Positions 43,730-52,591 of a stretch of 64,000 bases of DNA are shown in pieces (position 1 is the stretch's first letter; each line of letters starts with the position of its first letter). The DNA comes from Flavobacterium reichenbachii (GTDB lineage: Bacteria; Bacteroidota; Bacteroidia; Flavobacteriales; Flavobacteriaceae): NCBI RefSeq assembly GCF_002217435.1, contig NZ_MUHF01000017.1, forward strand, positions 38,352 to 102,351, in the 5' to 3' direction. Under the pieces are notes generated by a model that was not told where the DNA came from, did no database searches, and saw nothing but the letters and a program-made list of their open reading frames with translations. The translations under genes and the position numbers were made by a program.

Positions 43730-44911
43730 TTATAATTTAAAATACTCAATATAATTATCTAAATCTTTATCGCCGCGTCCAGAAAGGCTGATGACAACAA
43801 TATCTGTAGGCTTGAACTTTTTTTGATCTAACACTGCAAAAGCGTGAGCACTTTCTATTGCGGGTATAATTCCTTCTAATTTTGTCAATTGTAATCCTGC
43901 GTTCATGGCATCATCATCGGTTACAGAAAAAAATTCGCCTCGCCCTGTTTGTGCCAAATGCGCGTGCATCGGGCCAACTCCAGGATAATCTAATCCGGCA
44001 GAAATAGAGTAAGGTTCTGTAATTTGTCCGTCTGGTGTTTGCATTAAAAGGGTTTTGCAGCCGTGAATCACGCCCACTTTTCCTAATTTGCTCGTTGCTG
44101 CACTATGACCGCTGTCGACACCTTTTCCTGCAGCTTCAACAGCGATAATTCCAACTTCCGGCTCGTGCAAAAAGTGATAATACGTTCCTGCTGCGTTGCT
44201 TCCTCCGCCGATGCAAGCTACTACATAATCAGGATTTTCGCGTCCTTCTTTTTCTTTTAACTGCCATTTTATTTCTTCGGAAATTATGCTTTGAAAACGC
44301 GTTACCATATCCGGATAAGGATGTGGTCCAATAGCAGAGCCAATAATATAATGAGTATCTACCGGATTGTTGATCCAGTCCCGAATGGCTTCGTTTGTAG
44401 CATCTTTTAAAGTTCTTGAACCAGAAAGCGCCGGACGAACTTCTGCACCAAGCATCTTCATACGAGCTACGTTTGGGGCCTGGCGTGCAATGTCAATTTC
44501 GCCCATATAGACGATACATTCTATGCCCATTAAGGCACAAACTGTAGCTGTTGCCACACCGTGCTGTCCCGCGCCCGTTTCGGCAATAATTCTTTTTTTA
44601 CCCAAACGTTTGGCAACTAAAATCTGGCCAATAGTATTGTTTACTTTATGTGCTCCGGTATGATTTAAGTCTTCTCGTTTTAAATAAACTTTTGTATTGT
44701 ATTTTTCTGATAATCGGCTGGCAAAATAAAGCGGACTTGGTCTGCCAACGTAATCTTTTAGTAATTGGTTAAACTCTGCTTTAAAATCTGGTTCAGCTAT
44801 GATTTTTAAATATTGCTGACGTAATTCTTCTACATTCGGATACAGCATTTCTGGGATATAAGCTCCTCCAAATTCTCCGTAATATCCTTTTTCGTCTACG
44901 TTAAAATTCAT
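43730..44911 (-). CDS. trpB: Tryptophan synthase beta chain
   Basis: The protein has 393 residues from the start at 44911 (MNFNVDEKGYYGEFGGAYIP), 10 bp after trpF; an in-frame ATG further upstream would overlap trpF. The PLP-binding Lys89 is in LNHTGAHKVNNT and the phosphate-binding loop is GGGSNAAG. It condenses indole with serine to tryptophan in complex with TrpA. Confidence 0.97.
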   Translation of the reverse strand: MNFNVDEKGYYGEFGGAYIPEMLYPNVEELRQQYLKIIAEPDFKAEFNQLLKDYVGRPSPLYFASRLSEKYNTKVYLKREDLNHTGAHKVNNTIGQILVAKRLGKKRIIAETGAGQHGVATATVCALMGIECIVYMGEIDIARQAPNVARMKMLGAEVRPALSGSRTLKDATNEAIRDWINNPVDTHYIIGSAIGPHPYPDMVTRFQSIISEEIKWQLKEKEGRENPDYVVACIGGGSNAAGTYYHFLHEPEVGIIAVEAAGKGVDSGHSAATSKLGKVGVIHGCKTLLMQTPDGQITEPYSISAGLDYPGVGPMHAHLAQTGRGEFFSVTDDDAMNAGLQLTKLEGIIPAIESAHAFAVLDQKKFKPTDIVVISLSGRGDKDLDNYIEYFKL

Positions 44912-44921
44912 TTTTTGAAAT

Positions 44922-45554
44922 TTAAAAGTTTGCAATTTCAAATTTTCGTTTGAAATTAGTTAATAGGTTTTTGTTTTTAAGCCCAGGTTCGATTTCAAAT
45001 TTACTATTTATATCGACAGCATAAATAGGTAAATTGCTTTTTGAAATTTCTTCTAGTGCTTTTAATTCATTTATTCCGATGCCGCCACTTAAAAAGAAGG
45101 GTTTATCCGAATTGTATTTTTTTAATATTTTCCAGTCAAAAGTGGTTCCGTTACCGCCGGGTAATTTTCCTTTGGTATCAAAAAGGAAATAATCGCAAAC
45201 TGATTCAAAAGGCTTTATAACATTAAAATCAAAATCTTCGTCAGCAGAAAATACTTTTATGATTTCGATTTTCTTTGGCAGTTGTTTTTTTAATTCTGAT
45301 AAAAATTCTACAGATTCATTTCCATGAAGCTGAACGGCTTGCAAATCGTATGTTTTTACTTTTTCAACAATTTCTTCCAGACTCTGATTGACAAAAACAC
45401 CTGTTTTTTTAATTGTTCCTATAAGTTCCGGAATGGTTCCGTTAAAATATCGAGCGGATTTTTCCCAGAAAATAAATCCCATATAATCGGGCAGGAGTGC
45501 ACCTACTTCGAGTATGTTTTCCGGATGTTTCATGCCGCATATTTTGAGTTTCAT
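44922..45554 (-). CDS. trpF: Phosphoribosylanthranilate isomerase
   Basis: The protein has 210 residues. The general base Cys6 is in MKLKICGMKHPENI; LSGGIGINEL forms the phosphate site and AVDINSKFEIEPGLKN carries the catalytic Asp. It catalyses the Amadori rearrangement after TrpD. It is a separate protein here, not fused to TrpC as in enteric bacteria. Confidence 0.95.
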   Translation of the reverse strand: MKLKICGMKHPENILEVGALLPDYMGFIFWEKSARYFNGTIPELIGTIKKTGVFVNQSLEEIVEKVKTYDLQAVQLHGNESVEFLSELKKQLPKKIEIIKVFSADEDFDFNVIKPFESVCDYFLFDTKGKLPGGNGTTFDWKILKKYNSDKPFFLSGGIGINELKALEEISKSNLPIYAVDINSKFEIEPGLKNKNLLTNFKRKFEIANF

Positions 45555-45572
45555 TGTTATTGTGTTTTTTTA

Positions 45573-45707
45573 CCGCAAAGGCGCTAAGTTTTTTATTTTG
45601 ATTGTGCTTAAAAACGCAAAGTCCGCAAAGTTTTGTGTTTATTTTTTTGCCACTAATTTCGCGAATTTTCACTAATTCAATTCGTGCCAATTTGTGAAAT
45701 TCGTGGC
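45573..45707. repeat. Repeats in the trpC-trpF spacer
   Basis: CGCAAAG-type units (about 45573-45631) are followed by a palindrome with arms starting GCCACTAATTTC (45649) and ending GAAATTCGTGGC (to 45707), a degenerate family-C pair. No reading frame is present. Confidence 0.7.
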
Positions 45708-45717
45708 AAACTTTAAA

Positions 45718-46497
45718 TTACAGCTGACTAATAAAGTCAATAGCTGCTTGTCCGGCGTTGTCGGTTTTCATGAAGTTTTCTCCGATTAAAAAACCTTTGT
45801 AACCGTAAGGTTTTAGTTCTTGAATAGCTTCAATTGATGAAATACCGCTTTCGGATACTTTTACAAAATCGTCCGGAATCTGCGATGCCAGTTGTTTGCT
45901 GAAATCCAGACTTACTTCAAACGTTTTTAGGTTTCTGTTGTTCACGCCAATCATATCTAAACTCGGCATAATCGATTTCTCTAATTCTTCCTGATTGTGG
46001 ACTTCCAGTAAAACTTCTAGACCTAATTTTTTAGCAAATTCAGATAATGATTTAATTTCTTCACGAGTTAAAACTGCTGCAATTAGCAAAATCAAATCGG
46101 CTCCGTGTGCTTTGGCTTCTAATATTTGGTATTCATCAACTATGAATTCTTTTCGTAAAAGCGGAATATTTACACTCGCTCTTGCTAAAAGTAAATCATC
46201 TAAAGAACCTCCAAAATACTTTCCGTCTGTTAAAACTGAAATTCCGCAGGCACCAGCATTTTCATACCCTTTTACTACTTCTTCAACTGTAAAATTGTGA
46301 TTGATAACCGATTTTGATGGAGAACGACGTTTGTGTTCTGCAATTATTCCTGTTGAGCTTGTTCGGAGTTTTTGACTTAAAGAAATCGTTTCTCTTCCAA
46401 AAAACACTGAACTTTCCAATTGCGTAACCGGAATGATCGATTTTTTGAGAACGACTTCCCTTTGTTTGTCAAATATTATTTTATCTAAGATGTTCAT
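45718..46497 (-). CDS. trpC: Indole-3-glycerol-phosphate synthase
   Basis: The protein has 259 residues. Diagnostic segments: IIAEHKRRSPSKSVI, IPLLRKEFIVDEYQILEAKA, GVNNRNLKTFEV and VSESGI. It closes the indole ring from carboxyphenylaminodeoxyribulose phosphate. Monofunctional. Confidence 0.96.
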   Translation of the reverse strand: MNILDKIIFDKQREVVLKKSIIPVTQLESSVFFGRETISLSQKLRTSSTGIIAEHKRRSPSKSVINHNFTVEEVVKGYENAGACGISVLTDGKYFGGSLDDLLLARASVNIPLLRKEFIVDEYQILEAKAHGADLILLIAAVLTREEIKSLSEFAKKLGLEVLLEVHNQEELEKSIMPSLDMIGVNNRNLKTFEVSLDFSKQLASQIPDDFVKVSESGISSIEAIQELKPYGYKGFLIGENFMKTDNAGQAAIDFISQL

Positions 46498-46507
46498 GTT
46501 TTTGTTT

Positions 46508-46582
46508 GTTTCAGGTTTCAGGTTTCAAGTTTCAGGTTACGTTCCAACAATTTGAAACCTGAAACAAAGAAAACGTGAAACT
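46508..46582. repeat. Family B palindrome in the trpD-trpC spacer
   Basis: GTTTCAR heptamers at 46508-46540 and inverted units at 46551-46582 form a hairpin that fills the spacer. Confidence 0.75.
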
Positions 46583-46587
46583 ATTTT

Positions 46588-47580
46588 TTACTTACTTAAA
46601 TCTTTCAATTTATTCAATGATTCTAATCCCTTTCCAGACAACAAACTCTCTTTTGCCAATTCAAATCCTTCTAATGGAGAGCATTTTGTAACCGTTGCAA
46701 TTGCCATTGCAGCATTGGCTAAAACGACATTGTTCTGTGCTTCTGTTCCTTTTCCGGAAAGAATATTGATGAAGATTTCTGCCGATTCTTCGATGGTTTT
46801 TCCACCTTCAATTTCGGTTTGAGATAAGAGGCGAACTCCAAAATCTTCCGGATTTAACATTCCTTCCATGTGTGACGTTATCGTTTTGGTTGGACCGGTT
46901 AAAGAGATTTCGTCATATCCGTCAAGCGAATGTAAAATGGTAAAATTGATATTGGTGTTTTGATATAAATAGGCATACATTCTGGCCAATTCTAAATTAA
47001 AAACACCAACCAATTGGTTTTGTGGAAACGATGGATTTACCATTGGTCCCAGCATATTGAAGAATGTTTTTACTGCTAATTCTTTTCTGATTGGGCCGAC
47101 ATTTTTCATTGCCGGATGAAATAGGGGAGCGTGCAAAATGCAAATTCCAGCATGATCGATGCATTTTTCTAAAAATGAAGCATCATTGCTGAATTTAATT
47201 CCCATTTTCTCCATAACATTACTCGACCCAGAAATAGATGAAACACCATAATTTCCGTGTTTTGCAACTTTTATTCCGGCTCCAGCCGAAACAAAAGAAG
47301 CTAAGGTTGAGATATTGAAAGTATCTTTTCCGTCACCGCCCGTTCCACACAAATCGATAGTGTTGTAAGCTGATAAATCAACGCGAATACATAATTCTAG
47401 TAAAGCTTCGCGAAAGCCGGAAAGTTCGTCAATTGTAATGCTTCGCATCATAAATACGGTCAAAAATGCCGAAATCTGACTAGGATTGTATTGACCGCTT
47501 GAAATATTAATCAATACGTTTTTGGCTTCTTCTTTTGAAAGCACTTCGTGATTGATTAGTTTGTTTAATATTGTTTTCAT
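46588..47580 (-). CDS. trpD: Anthranilate phosphoribosyltransferase
   Basis: The protein has 330 residues. The PRPP loop GTGGDGKDTFN is at 79-89, KHGN at 107-110 with the following YGVSSISGSSNVMEKMGI, and HAPLFHPAMKNVGPIRKEL later. It is the second enzyme of the pathway, not fused to TrpG. Confidence 0.96.
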   Translation of the reverse strand: MKTILNKLINHEVLSKEEAKNVLINISSGQYNPSQISAFLTVFMMRSITIDELSGFREALLELCIRVDLSAYNTIDLCGTGGDGKDTFNISTLASFVSAGAGIKVAKHGNYGVSSISGSSNVMEKMGIKFSNDASFLEKCIDHAGICILHAPLFHPAMKNVGPIRKELAVKTFFNMLGPMVNPSFPQNQLVGVFNLELARMYAYLYQNTNINFTILHSLDGYDEISLTGPTKTITSHMEGMLNPEDFGVRLLSQTEIEGGKTIEESAEIFINILSGKGTEAQNNVVLANAAMAIATVTKCSPLEGFELAKESLLSGKGLESLNKLKDLSK

Positions 47581-47601
47581 TTTTTTATTTTTAGTTTTTT
47601 T

Positions 47602-47663
47602 GTTTCACGTTTCAGGTTTCAGGTTTTGTGCAAACTTGAAACTTAGAACTTGAAACCTGAAAC
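47602..47663. repeat. Family B palindrome in the GNAT-trpD spacer
   Basis: GTTTCAR units at 47602-47623 pair with GAAACYT units at 47633-47663, filling most of the 87-bp spacer. Confidence 0.75.
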
Positions 47664-47667
47664 TTTT

Positions 47668-48075
47668 TTAGTGTTCATTCCCTTGATAAATCCACATAGG
47701 TTCTGTTTTCCCGGCGCGTTCAAATCCGTTTTTTTTATAAAAGTCGACTGATTTTCCGTCTGCGGTTAGCATTTGCATATGAAAGTGACTGTATTTCTCC
47801 TGCATTTTATCGACAATTAACTTCCCAATTCCTTTTCCCTGATAATCTGGAAGCACTAATAAATGTGGATAATAAACAGTTAAGAATCCATCAGAAATTG
47901 CATTTCCGAGCCCAACTAACTTTTTCCCCTCCCAGGCAGTTATTAAGGTTTCGGAGTTTAAAAGGCCATTATACAATTCATTTGGCTTATTAGCCGAACT
48001 CCATTCATTTGCTTTGTATAAAGTTAGAATGTCTTCAATATTGATTTTTCTGGTTTCTGAAAGTGTAATTTCCAT
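47668..48075 (-). CDS. GNAT-family N-acetyltransferase
   Basis: The protein has 135 residues with the acetyl-CoA loop in LLVLPDYQGKGIGKLIVDKM and the final strand FYKKNGFERAG. It acetylates an unknown amine. It lies between trpG and trpD, in the middle of the operon, in the same direction. Confidence 0.9.
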   Translation of the reverse strand: MEITLSETRKINIEDILTLYKANEWSSANKPNELYNGLLNSETLITAWEGKKLVGLGNAISDGFLTVYYPHLLVLPDYQGKGIGKLIVDKMQEKYSHFHMQMLTADGKSVDFYKKNGFERAGKTEPMWIYQGNEH

Positions 48076-48090
48076 TGATATTGTTTTTTT

Positions 48091-48143
48091 GTTTCAAGTT
48101 TCAAGTTTCAGGTTCCAACAACTTGAAACCTGAAACTTGAAAC
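48091..48143. repeat. Family B palindrome in the trpG-GNAT spacer
   Basis: GTTTCAR units at 48091-48112 pair with GAAACYT units at 48121-48143 across a short loop. Confidence 0.75.
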
Positions 48144-48152
48144 AAAAAGTAA

Positions 48153-48719
48153 CTAACTTCTAATCCAATTCTCTAAAATCCTTTTTCCTTTTGGAGTCAA
48201 AACACTTTCCGGATGAAATTGTACGCCTCTTACATCAAATGTTTTGTGTCTTAGTGACATAATTTGCCCATTTTCATCTACTGAAGTCGCTTCTAAAACA
48301 TCTGGTAAATTGCTGTCCACAACCCAAGAATGATATCTTCCCACTTCAAATTCATTTCCTAAACCTTCAAACAGCATTTCGTCCGAAACCACTGTTTTTA
48401 CGTTTGTAGCAACGCCGTGATATACTTTGTCAAGGTTTGAAAGCGTCCCGCCGAAAACTTCACCAATCGCTTGTTGTCCCAAACAAACGCCAAGAATACT
48501 TTTTGTCGGACTGTATTTTTCGATTACGGCCTTTAGTAAACCTGCCTCATCTGGAACTCCAGGTCCTGGCGAAAGTAATATTTTATCAAAAGAAGCGATT
48601 TCATCAATTTCGAATTCGTCATTTCTGTAAACGGTAACTTCACAGTTTAAATCTTCTAAATAGTGCACCAAATTATAAGTGAAACTATCGTAATTGTCTA
48701 TAACTAATATTTTTTTCAT
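48153..48719 (-). CDS. trpG: Anthranilate synthase component II (glutamine amidotransferase)
   Basis: The protein has 188 residues. The oxyanion segment LLSPGPGVPDEAG, nucleophile Cys79 in LGVCLGQQAIGEVFGG and the His-Glu pair in VQFHPESVLTPKG make a complete class I amidotransferase. It supplies ammonia to TrpE. It might also serve aminodeoxychorismate synthase. Confidence 0.95.
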   Translation of the reverse strand: MKKILVIDNYDSFTYNLVHYLEDLNCEVTVYRNDEFEIDEIASFDKILLSPGPGVPDEAGLLKAVIEKYSPTKSILGVCLGQQAIGEVFGGTLSNLDKVYHGVATNVKTVVSDEMLFEGLGNEFEVGRYHSWVVDSNLPDVLEATSVDENGQIMSLRHKTFDVRGVQFHPESVLTPKGKRILENWIRS

Positions 48720-48730
48720 TTTTTATTTTT

Positions 48731-48790
48731 GTTTCAGGTTTCAAGTTTTTTTGGTTTCACGTTCCAACAACTTGAAACCTAAAACTTGAA
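48731..48790. repeat. Family B palindrome in the trpE-trpG spacer
   Basis: GTTTCAR units at 48731-48760 pair with GAAACYT units at 48770-48790 and fill the 84-bp spacer. Confidence 0.75.
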
Positions 48791-48803
48791 ATTAAAATTT
48801 TAA

Positions 48804-50204
48804 CTATATTTTTTCCGCCATTTCCAAGGCCGTATTCAACGCTCTTAATTTATTGTAAACTTCCTGCATTTCGCTCTCTTCGTCAGAACTTGCTACGATT
48901 CCGGCGCCGGCTTGGCAGTGCAGCTGATGATTTTTAGAAAGGAAAGTTCGAATCATAATGGCATGGTTAAAGTTTCCATCAAAATCCATAACGCCAATTG
49001 CTCCGCCGTAAAAATTACGATTTGTTTTTTCGTAGTCTTCAATTAACTGCATCGCTCTGTGTTTTGGTGCGCCGCTTAGAGTTCCCGCCGGAAAAGTATC
49101 TGCAACAACCTGCATCGTAGTCGCTTTATCGTGTAAATGTCCTGTAACTTTTGAGACTAAGTGAATAACGTGAGAGAAAAACTGAACTTCTCTGTATTTC
49201 TCTACATTTACGTTGTGACCGTTTCTGCTTAAATCATTTCTGGCCAAATCGACCAGCATTACGTGTTCGCTGTTTTCTTTTTTATCCTCAGAAAGTTCTT
49301 TGGCTAACAGCGCGTCACGTTCGTCATTTCCAGTTCTTTTAAAAGTTCCTGCAATTGGGTGAATTTCAGCTTTTCTGTTTTTTACGATAATTTGTGCTTC
49401 AGGCGAAGATCCAAATATTTTAAAGTCGCCATAATCAAAAAAGAATAAGTAAGGCGAAGGATTAATGCTTCGTAAAGCTCGATAAACATTGAACTCGTCA
49501 CCTTTGAAACCTTGCGTAAAACGGCGCGATAAAACCAATTGAAAAACGTCTCCTCTAAAACAGTGTTTTTTTGCTAATGCCACATTGTGTTTAAACTCCT
49601 CATCGGTTAGATTTGAGAAACCTTCGCCTTCTTTGGTAAATTTATACAAGGCAATATTTCTGGATTGTAATAATTGCTCGATTTCAGAAATATTGTTTCT
49701 TCCGTCAACACTGTGGCAAAAAATATACGCTTCGTTTTTAAAGTGATTGATTGCAATAATGTTTTGATAAACTGCATAAAAGACATCCGGAATCGAAGTT
49801 GTATCGTCTTTTTTGGCAATCGAAACTTTCTCAAAATAACGAACGGCATCATAAGAAATGTATCCAAATAAGCCATTATTGATGAATTTGAAATCGTTTT
49901 TCTCCGATTTAAACTGACTTGAAAATTCCTGAATCACTTCTGGAATATTGGTCGAAGAATCGATTTTTGTTTGTTCCGTTGTTCCGTCTGGGAAAGTCTT
50001 AGAAATAACTTCATTTTCGATTTTTATTGTTGCAATCGGATTGCAGCAAACGTACGAGAAACTGTTGTCATTTCCGTGATAATCACTACTTTCTAATAAT
50101 AAACTATTAGGGAATTTATCTCTTATTTTAAAATAAATACTTACCGGCGTAATTGTGTCTGCCAGAATTTGTTTGTAGTGTGTGTTGAGTATAAAAGGTT
50201 TCAA
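48804..50204 (-). CDS. trpE: Anthranilate synthase component I
   Basis: The protein has 466 residues. LLLESSDYHG (35-44) is the tryptophan feedback-binding motif. The catalytic part has IAGTFKRTGNDERDALLAKE, SEHVMLVDLARNDLSRNG and AGTLSGAPKHRAMQLI. It converts chorismate to anthranilate and is the first gene of the operon, preceded by an attenuator. Confidence 0.96.
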   Translation of the reverse strand: MKPFILNTHYKQILADTITPVSIYFKIRDKFPNSLLLESSDYHGNDNSFSYVCCNPIATIKIENEVISKTFPDGTTEQTKIDSSTNIPEVIQEFSSQFKSEKNDFKFINNGLFGYISYDAVRYFEKVSIAKKDDTTSIPDVFYAVYQNIIAINHFKNEAYIFCHSVDGRNNISEIEQLLQSRNIALYKFTKEGEGFSNLTDEEFKHNVALAKKHCFRGDVFQLVLSRRFTQGFKGDEFNVYRALRSINPSPYLFFFDYGDFKIFGSSPEAQIIVKNRKAEIHPIAGTFKRTGNDERDALLAKELSEDKKENSEHVMLVDLARNDLSRNGHNVNVEKYREVQFFSHVIHLVSKVTGHLHDKATTMQVVADTFPAGTLSGAPKHRAMQLIEDYEKTNRNFYGGAIGVMDFDGNFNHAIMIRTFLSKNHQLHCQAGAGIVASSDEESEMQEVYNKLRALNTALEMAEKI

Positions 50205-50253
50205 TGTATATAGATTTTAATTTTTATATATTTTTTGTGTTTCGCTTTGAACC

Positions 50254-50288
50254 AAAAAAAAAGGCTTGTCGTGATGACAAGCCTTTTT
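50254..50288 (-). terminator. trp attenuator terminator
   Basis: On the minus strand the stem AAAAAGGCTTGTC (50288-50276 region) pairs with GACAAGCCTTTTT around a 5-nt loop and is followed by a run of nine T. It lies between the leader peptide and trpE, 50 bp before the trpE start, where a transcription attenuator is expected. Confidence 0.88.
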
Positions 50289-50327
50289 ATATTTATAGTT
50301 TTTTTACAATACCATAGGAAGCTTTGT

Positions 50328-50384
50328 TCACGACGTCTGACGTAAATTGCTCCACCACCAAGTATTGTTTAAAATTGTGTTCAT
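50328..50384 (-). CDS. trpL: trp leader peptide with three consecutive Trp codons
   Basis: The minus strand encodes MNTILNNTWWWSNLRQTS and a TGA stop. The three TGG codons lie at 50360-50352. Downstream on the transcript, GGAGC right after the Trp codons can pair with GCTTCC, and the overlapping AACAAAGCTT can pair with the left arm of the terminator, giving the usual mutually exclusive hairpins. With scarce charged tRNA-Trp a ribosome stalled at WWW would free the antiterminator. Seen: peptide, terminator, order. Inferred: the alternative pairing. Confidence 0.85.
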   Translation of the reverse strand: MNTILNNTWWWSNLRQTS

Positions 50385-50401
50385 TTCTTTTTTTATTGTG
50401 A

Positions 50402-50409
50402 CAAAGATA
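50402..50409 (-). promoter_or_regulatory. trp operon promoter -7 box
   Basis: On the minus strand TATCTTTG fits TAnnTTTG and lies 18 bp before the leader ATG, placing the transcript start about 10 bp upstream of the leader peptide. A clear -33 TTG is not visible. Confidence 0.65.
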
Positions 50410-50508
50410 TAAATGTAAATTGAATTAGAATACATAAAATCTCAAAAAAAAATTTTCAAAATATATAATTTTGTTAAATTGTAGAAAGAAAAATACTTTT
50501 TTTAATGC

Positions 50509-51789
50509 CTAATTTCCAATTGCAATTGTATTGTTTACATTTAGTCTAAAGTCTGGATTCCCTTTGATATTAGGCGTTGTAAACAATTCAACGTTTTTCA
50601 TTTTAGTGTATTGGATACCAAAATCCGAATTGCTGTACCATTTTTTAAAGCTTGGATCATTGCTTGCAGATTCACTTGTTATTTCGCCCACACAATTGTT
50701 AACAATCATATTTTTGAAAGTAATTTTTGATAAATTAGCTTCTGCATTTGTGATGTTACCTTCTAATAAAACAAAAGGTGTAAATCCTGAAACAACGCTG
50801 TTACTTAAATTAAAGAATGTATTTTCTTTTACATAAACAGATTCTCTAACTAAACCTTGATTGTTTTCTTCCAGATTAACAAGGGTAATATTGCTTGCAT
50901 TTATTTTGGTCATTTTTTTGCTCATATCAGTATTTGCAATCTTTTCATAAGAGTCTACTTCAAAACATCTTGATCCCGAAACATCAGACGAAAAAGGATG
51001 GCGAATCGCAATACTGTTGCTCAAGTTGATCTGAGCACCTTGTGTAAAATCGAAATCATCATCTGTAGTTCTGTACGAAATTAAATTGCTCATGTTCAAA
51101 TCTCCGCCATAACACTCAAAAGAATCATCATTAGAGAAACTGATCTGAATATTATTTACAGTTGTTTTTCTTCCCACGCCAGCCAAAGAAAGTCCGTTAA
51201 GCTCTTTCTGAGCGCTTAGTTTTCTGCCCGCATATTCAATTCGAATATATTTTAATATTCCAGAATTATCTTCTGCATCTTGTCCTCCATAATGATTTAA
51301 TAAAGGTTCCAAATCAAAAGGCAGCGTATTCAGACCTCCAAGAGTATTTATAGGAGCTTTTCCTAAAATAATAATACCGCCCCAGTCGCCAGGTTTTCTT
51401 TCTGTTTTTTCTTTATTAGAAGTAAAAACAATTGGATCAGTTTCTATTCCTTCGGCTACAATTTTTGCTCCATTAGTAATAACGAGCGTACCGCAGGTTT
51501 TGTCGTCTCCGCGAATTACAGTTCCCGGCTCTATAGTCAAAGTTGCATTGTTTGTAACGTATACTACACCAACCAATTGGTACGTATTGCGTTTAAGTAG
51601 TTTGGTATCCTTTTCGATTGTTCCGGCAATTATATTGGTTGCTTCGTTATATTCGTTCGCTGCAGGCTTAAAATTGGTCCAGTTGTTCATCCAGTTATTA
51701 GTTCCAATAATTCCTTTTGATTGTTGCTGTGCCTGAAGAAAAAAAGTGCTGATAAGAGTAATAATGACAAGTTTTGCTTTTGTTTTCAT
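50509..51789 (-). CDS. Secreted right-handed beta-helix-like protein
   Basis: The protein has 426 residues from the start at 51789 (MKTKAKLVIITLISTFFLQA), which begins the signal peptide directly; an ATG ten codons upstream would add a charged extension. Repeats such as VVYVTNNATLTIEPGTVIRG, LVITNGAKIVAEG and GDWGGIIILGKAPIN match a family of Bacteroidota surface proteins with beta-helix-like folds. No type IX sorting signal is visible. Function unknown. Confidence 0.78.
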   Translation of the reverse strand: MKTKAKLVIITLISTFFLQAQQQSKGIIGTNNWMNNWTNFKPAANEYNEATNIIAGTIEKDTKLLKRNTYQLVGVVYVTNNATLTIEPGTVIRGDDKTCGTLVITNGAKIVAEGIETDPIVFTSNKEKTERKPGDWGGIIILGKAPINTLGGLNTLPFDLEPLLNHYGGQDAEDNSGILKYIRIEYAGRKLSAQKELNGLSLAGVGRKTTVNNIQISFSNDDSFECYGGDLNMSNLISYRTTDDDFDFTQGAQINLSNSIAIRHPFSSDVSGSRCFEVDSYEKIANTDMSKKMTKINASNITLVNLEENNQGLVRESVYVKENTFFNLSNSVVSGFTPFVLLEGNITNAEANLSKITFKNMIVNNCVGEITSESASNDPSFKKWYSNSDFGIQYTKMKNVELFTTPNIKGNPDFRLNVNNTIAIGN

Positions 51790-51930
51790 AACTATAATTT
51801 GATTTCTAGTTTTTGACATTTTTTATTTACCTCAAAATTAAAAGCCATATGTTAATCAAACCCCTGATCGATATTACCAAAGTGTTATGTAAATATTAAG
51901 AACGTTATTTTTTTGAAAACTTCGCAAAAA

Positions 51931-51964
51931 AGAAACCCCAATAGTGTAAACTATTGGGGTTTCT
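51931..51964 (-). terminator. Terminator of the marR-nitroreductase-yceI operon
   Basis: A perfect 15-bp stem (AGAAACCCCAATAGT at 51931-51945, inverse at 51950-51964) with a 4-nt loop and a T-run on the minus strand, 30 bp after the yceI-like stop. Confidence 0.9.
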
Positions 51965-51993
51965 TGAATATATGAACTCGTAAGTCGCTAATA

Positions 51994-52560
51994 TTAGAAT
52001 TTTAAAGCTACAGCTAATTCAAATTCGTCGTTGATAGTTTTATCTCCTAAACCTTCGAAGAAATTACCTGAACCGTATTTGATATCATATTTAGTTCTGT
52101 CAACTTTGAATGCAGTAGTTGCAGTGTTTCCAGCTACAGCGATATCAAAAGTTACTGGTTTAGTGATTCCTTTGATAGTTAAATCAGCAGTTACAGTATA
52201 AACGTCAGTTGATTTAGCACCAATAGTTTTGAAAACTAATTTTGCAGTTGGGAATTTGTCAGTTCCGAAGAAATCGTCAGCTTTTAAGTGACCGTTTAAT
52301 TTTCCTTGGTATTCTCCAGTTAAATCTGTTGCAGTTAATGAAGTCATATCAACTGTAAAGCTTCCTCCAGTTAATTTTTTTCCTTTGAAAACTACCGCTC
52401 CGTCTTTGAAGTTTACAGTTCCAGAGTGCTCTCCAGTTACTTTTTTACCTACCCATTTAATAGTAGATGCTTTTACGTCGATTTTTTTAGTTTGAGCATT
52501 TACTGAAATACTAGCCGCTGCTACGAATAATGCTATTGCAATTGTTTTTAAATTTTTCAT
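51994..52560 (-). CDS. YceI-family periplasmic protein
   Basis: The protein has 188 residues. A signal peptide ends at SVNAQ. The lipocalin-like YceI fold is marked by IKWVGKKVTGEHSGTVNFKD, FFGTDKFPTAKLVFKTI and the ending NDEFELAVALKF. YceI proteins bind polyprenoid or amphiphilic compounds in the periplasm. It is the third gene of a MarR-controlled operon, 31 bp after the nitroreductase gene. Confidence 0.92.
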   Translation of the reverse strand: MKNLKTIAIALFVAAASISVNAQTKKIDVKASTIKWVGKKVTGEHSGTVNFKDGAVVFKGKKLTGGSFTVDMTSLTATDLTGEYQGKLNGHLKADDFFGTDKFPTAKLVFKTIGAKSTDVYTVTADLTIKGITKPVTFDIAVAGNTATTAFKVDRTKYDIKYGSGNFFEGLGDKTINDEFELAVALKF

Positions 52561-52591
52561 GTTGTTAAAATTGATTTTGGATTAATAATAA

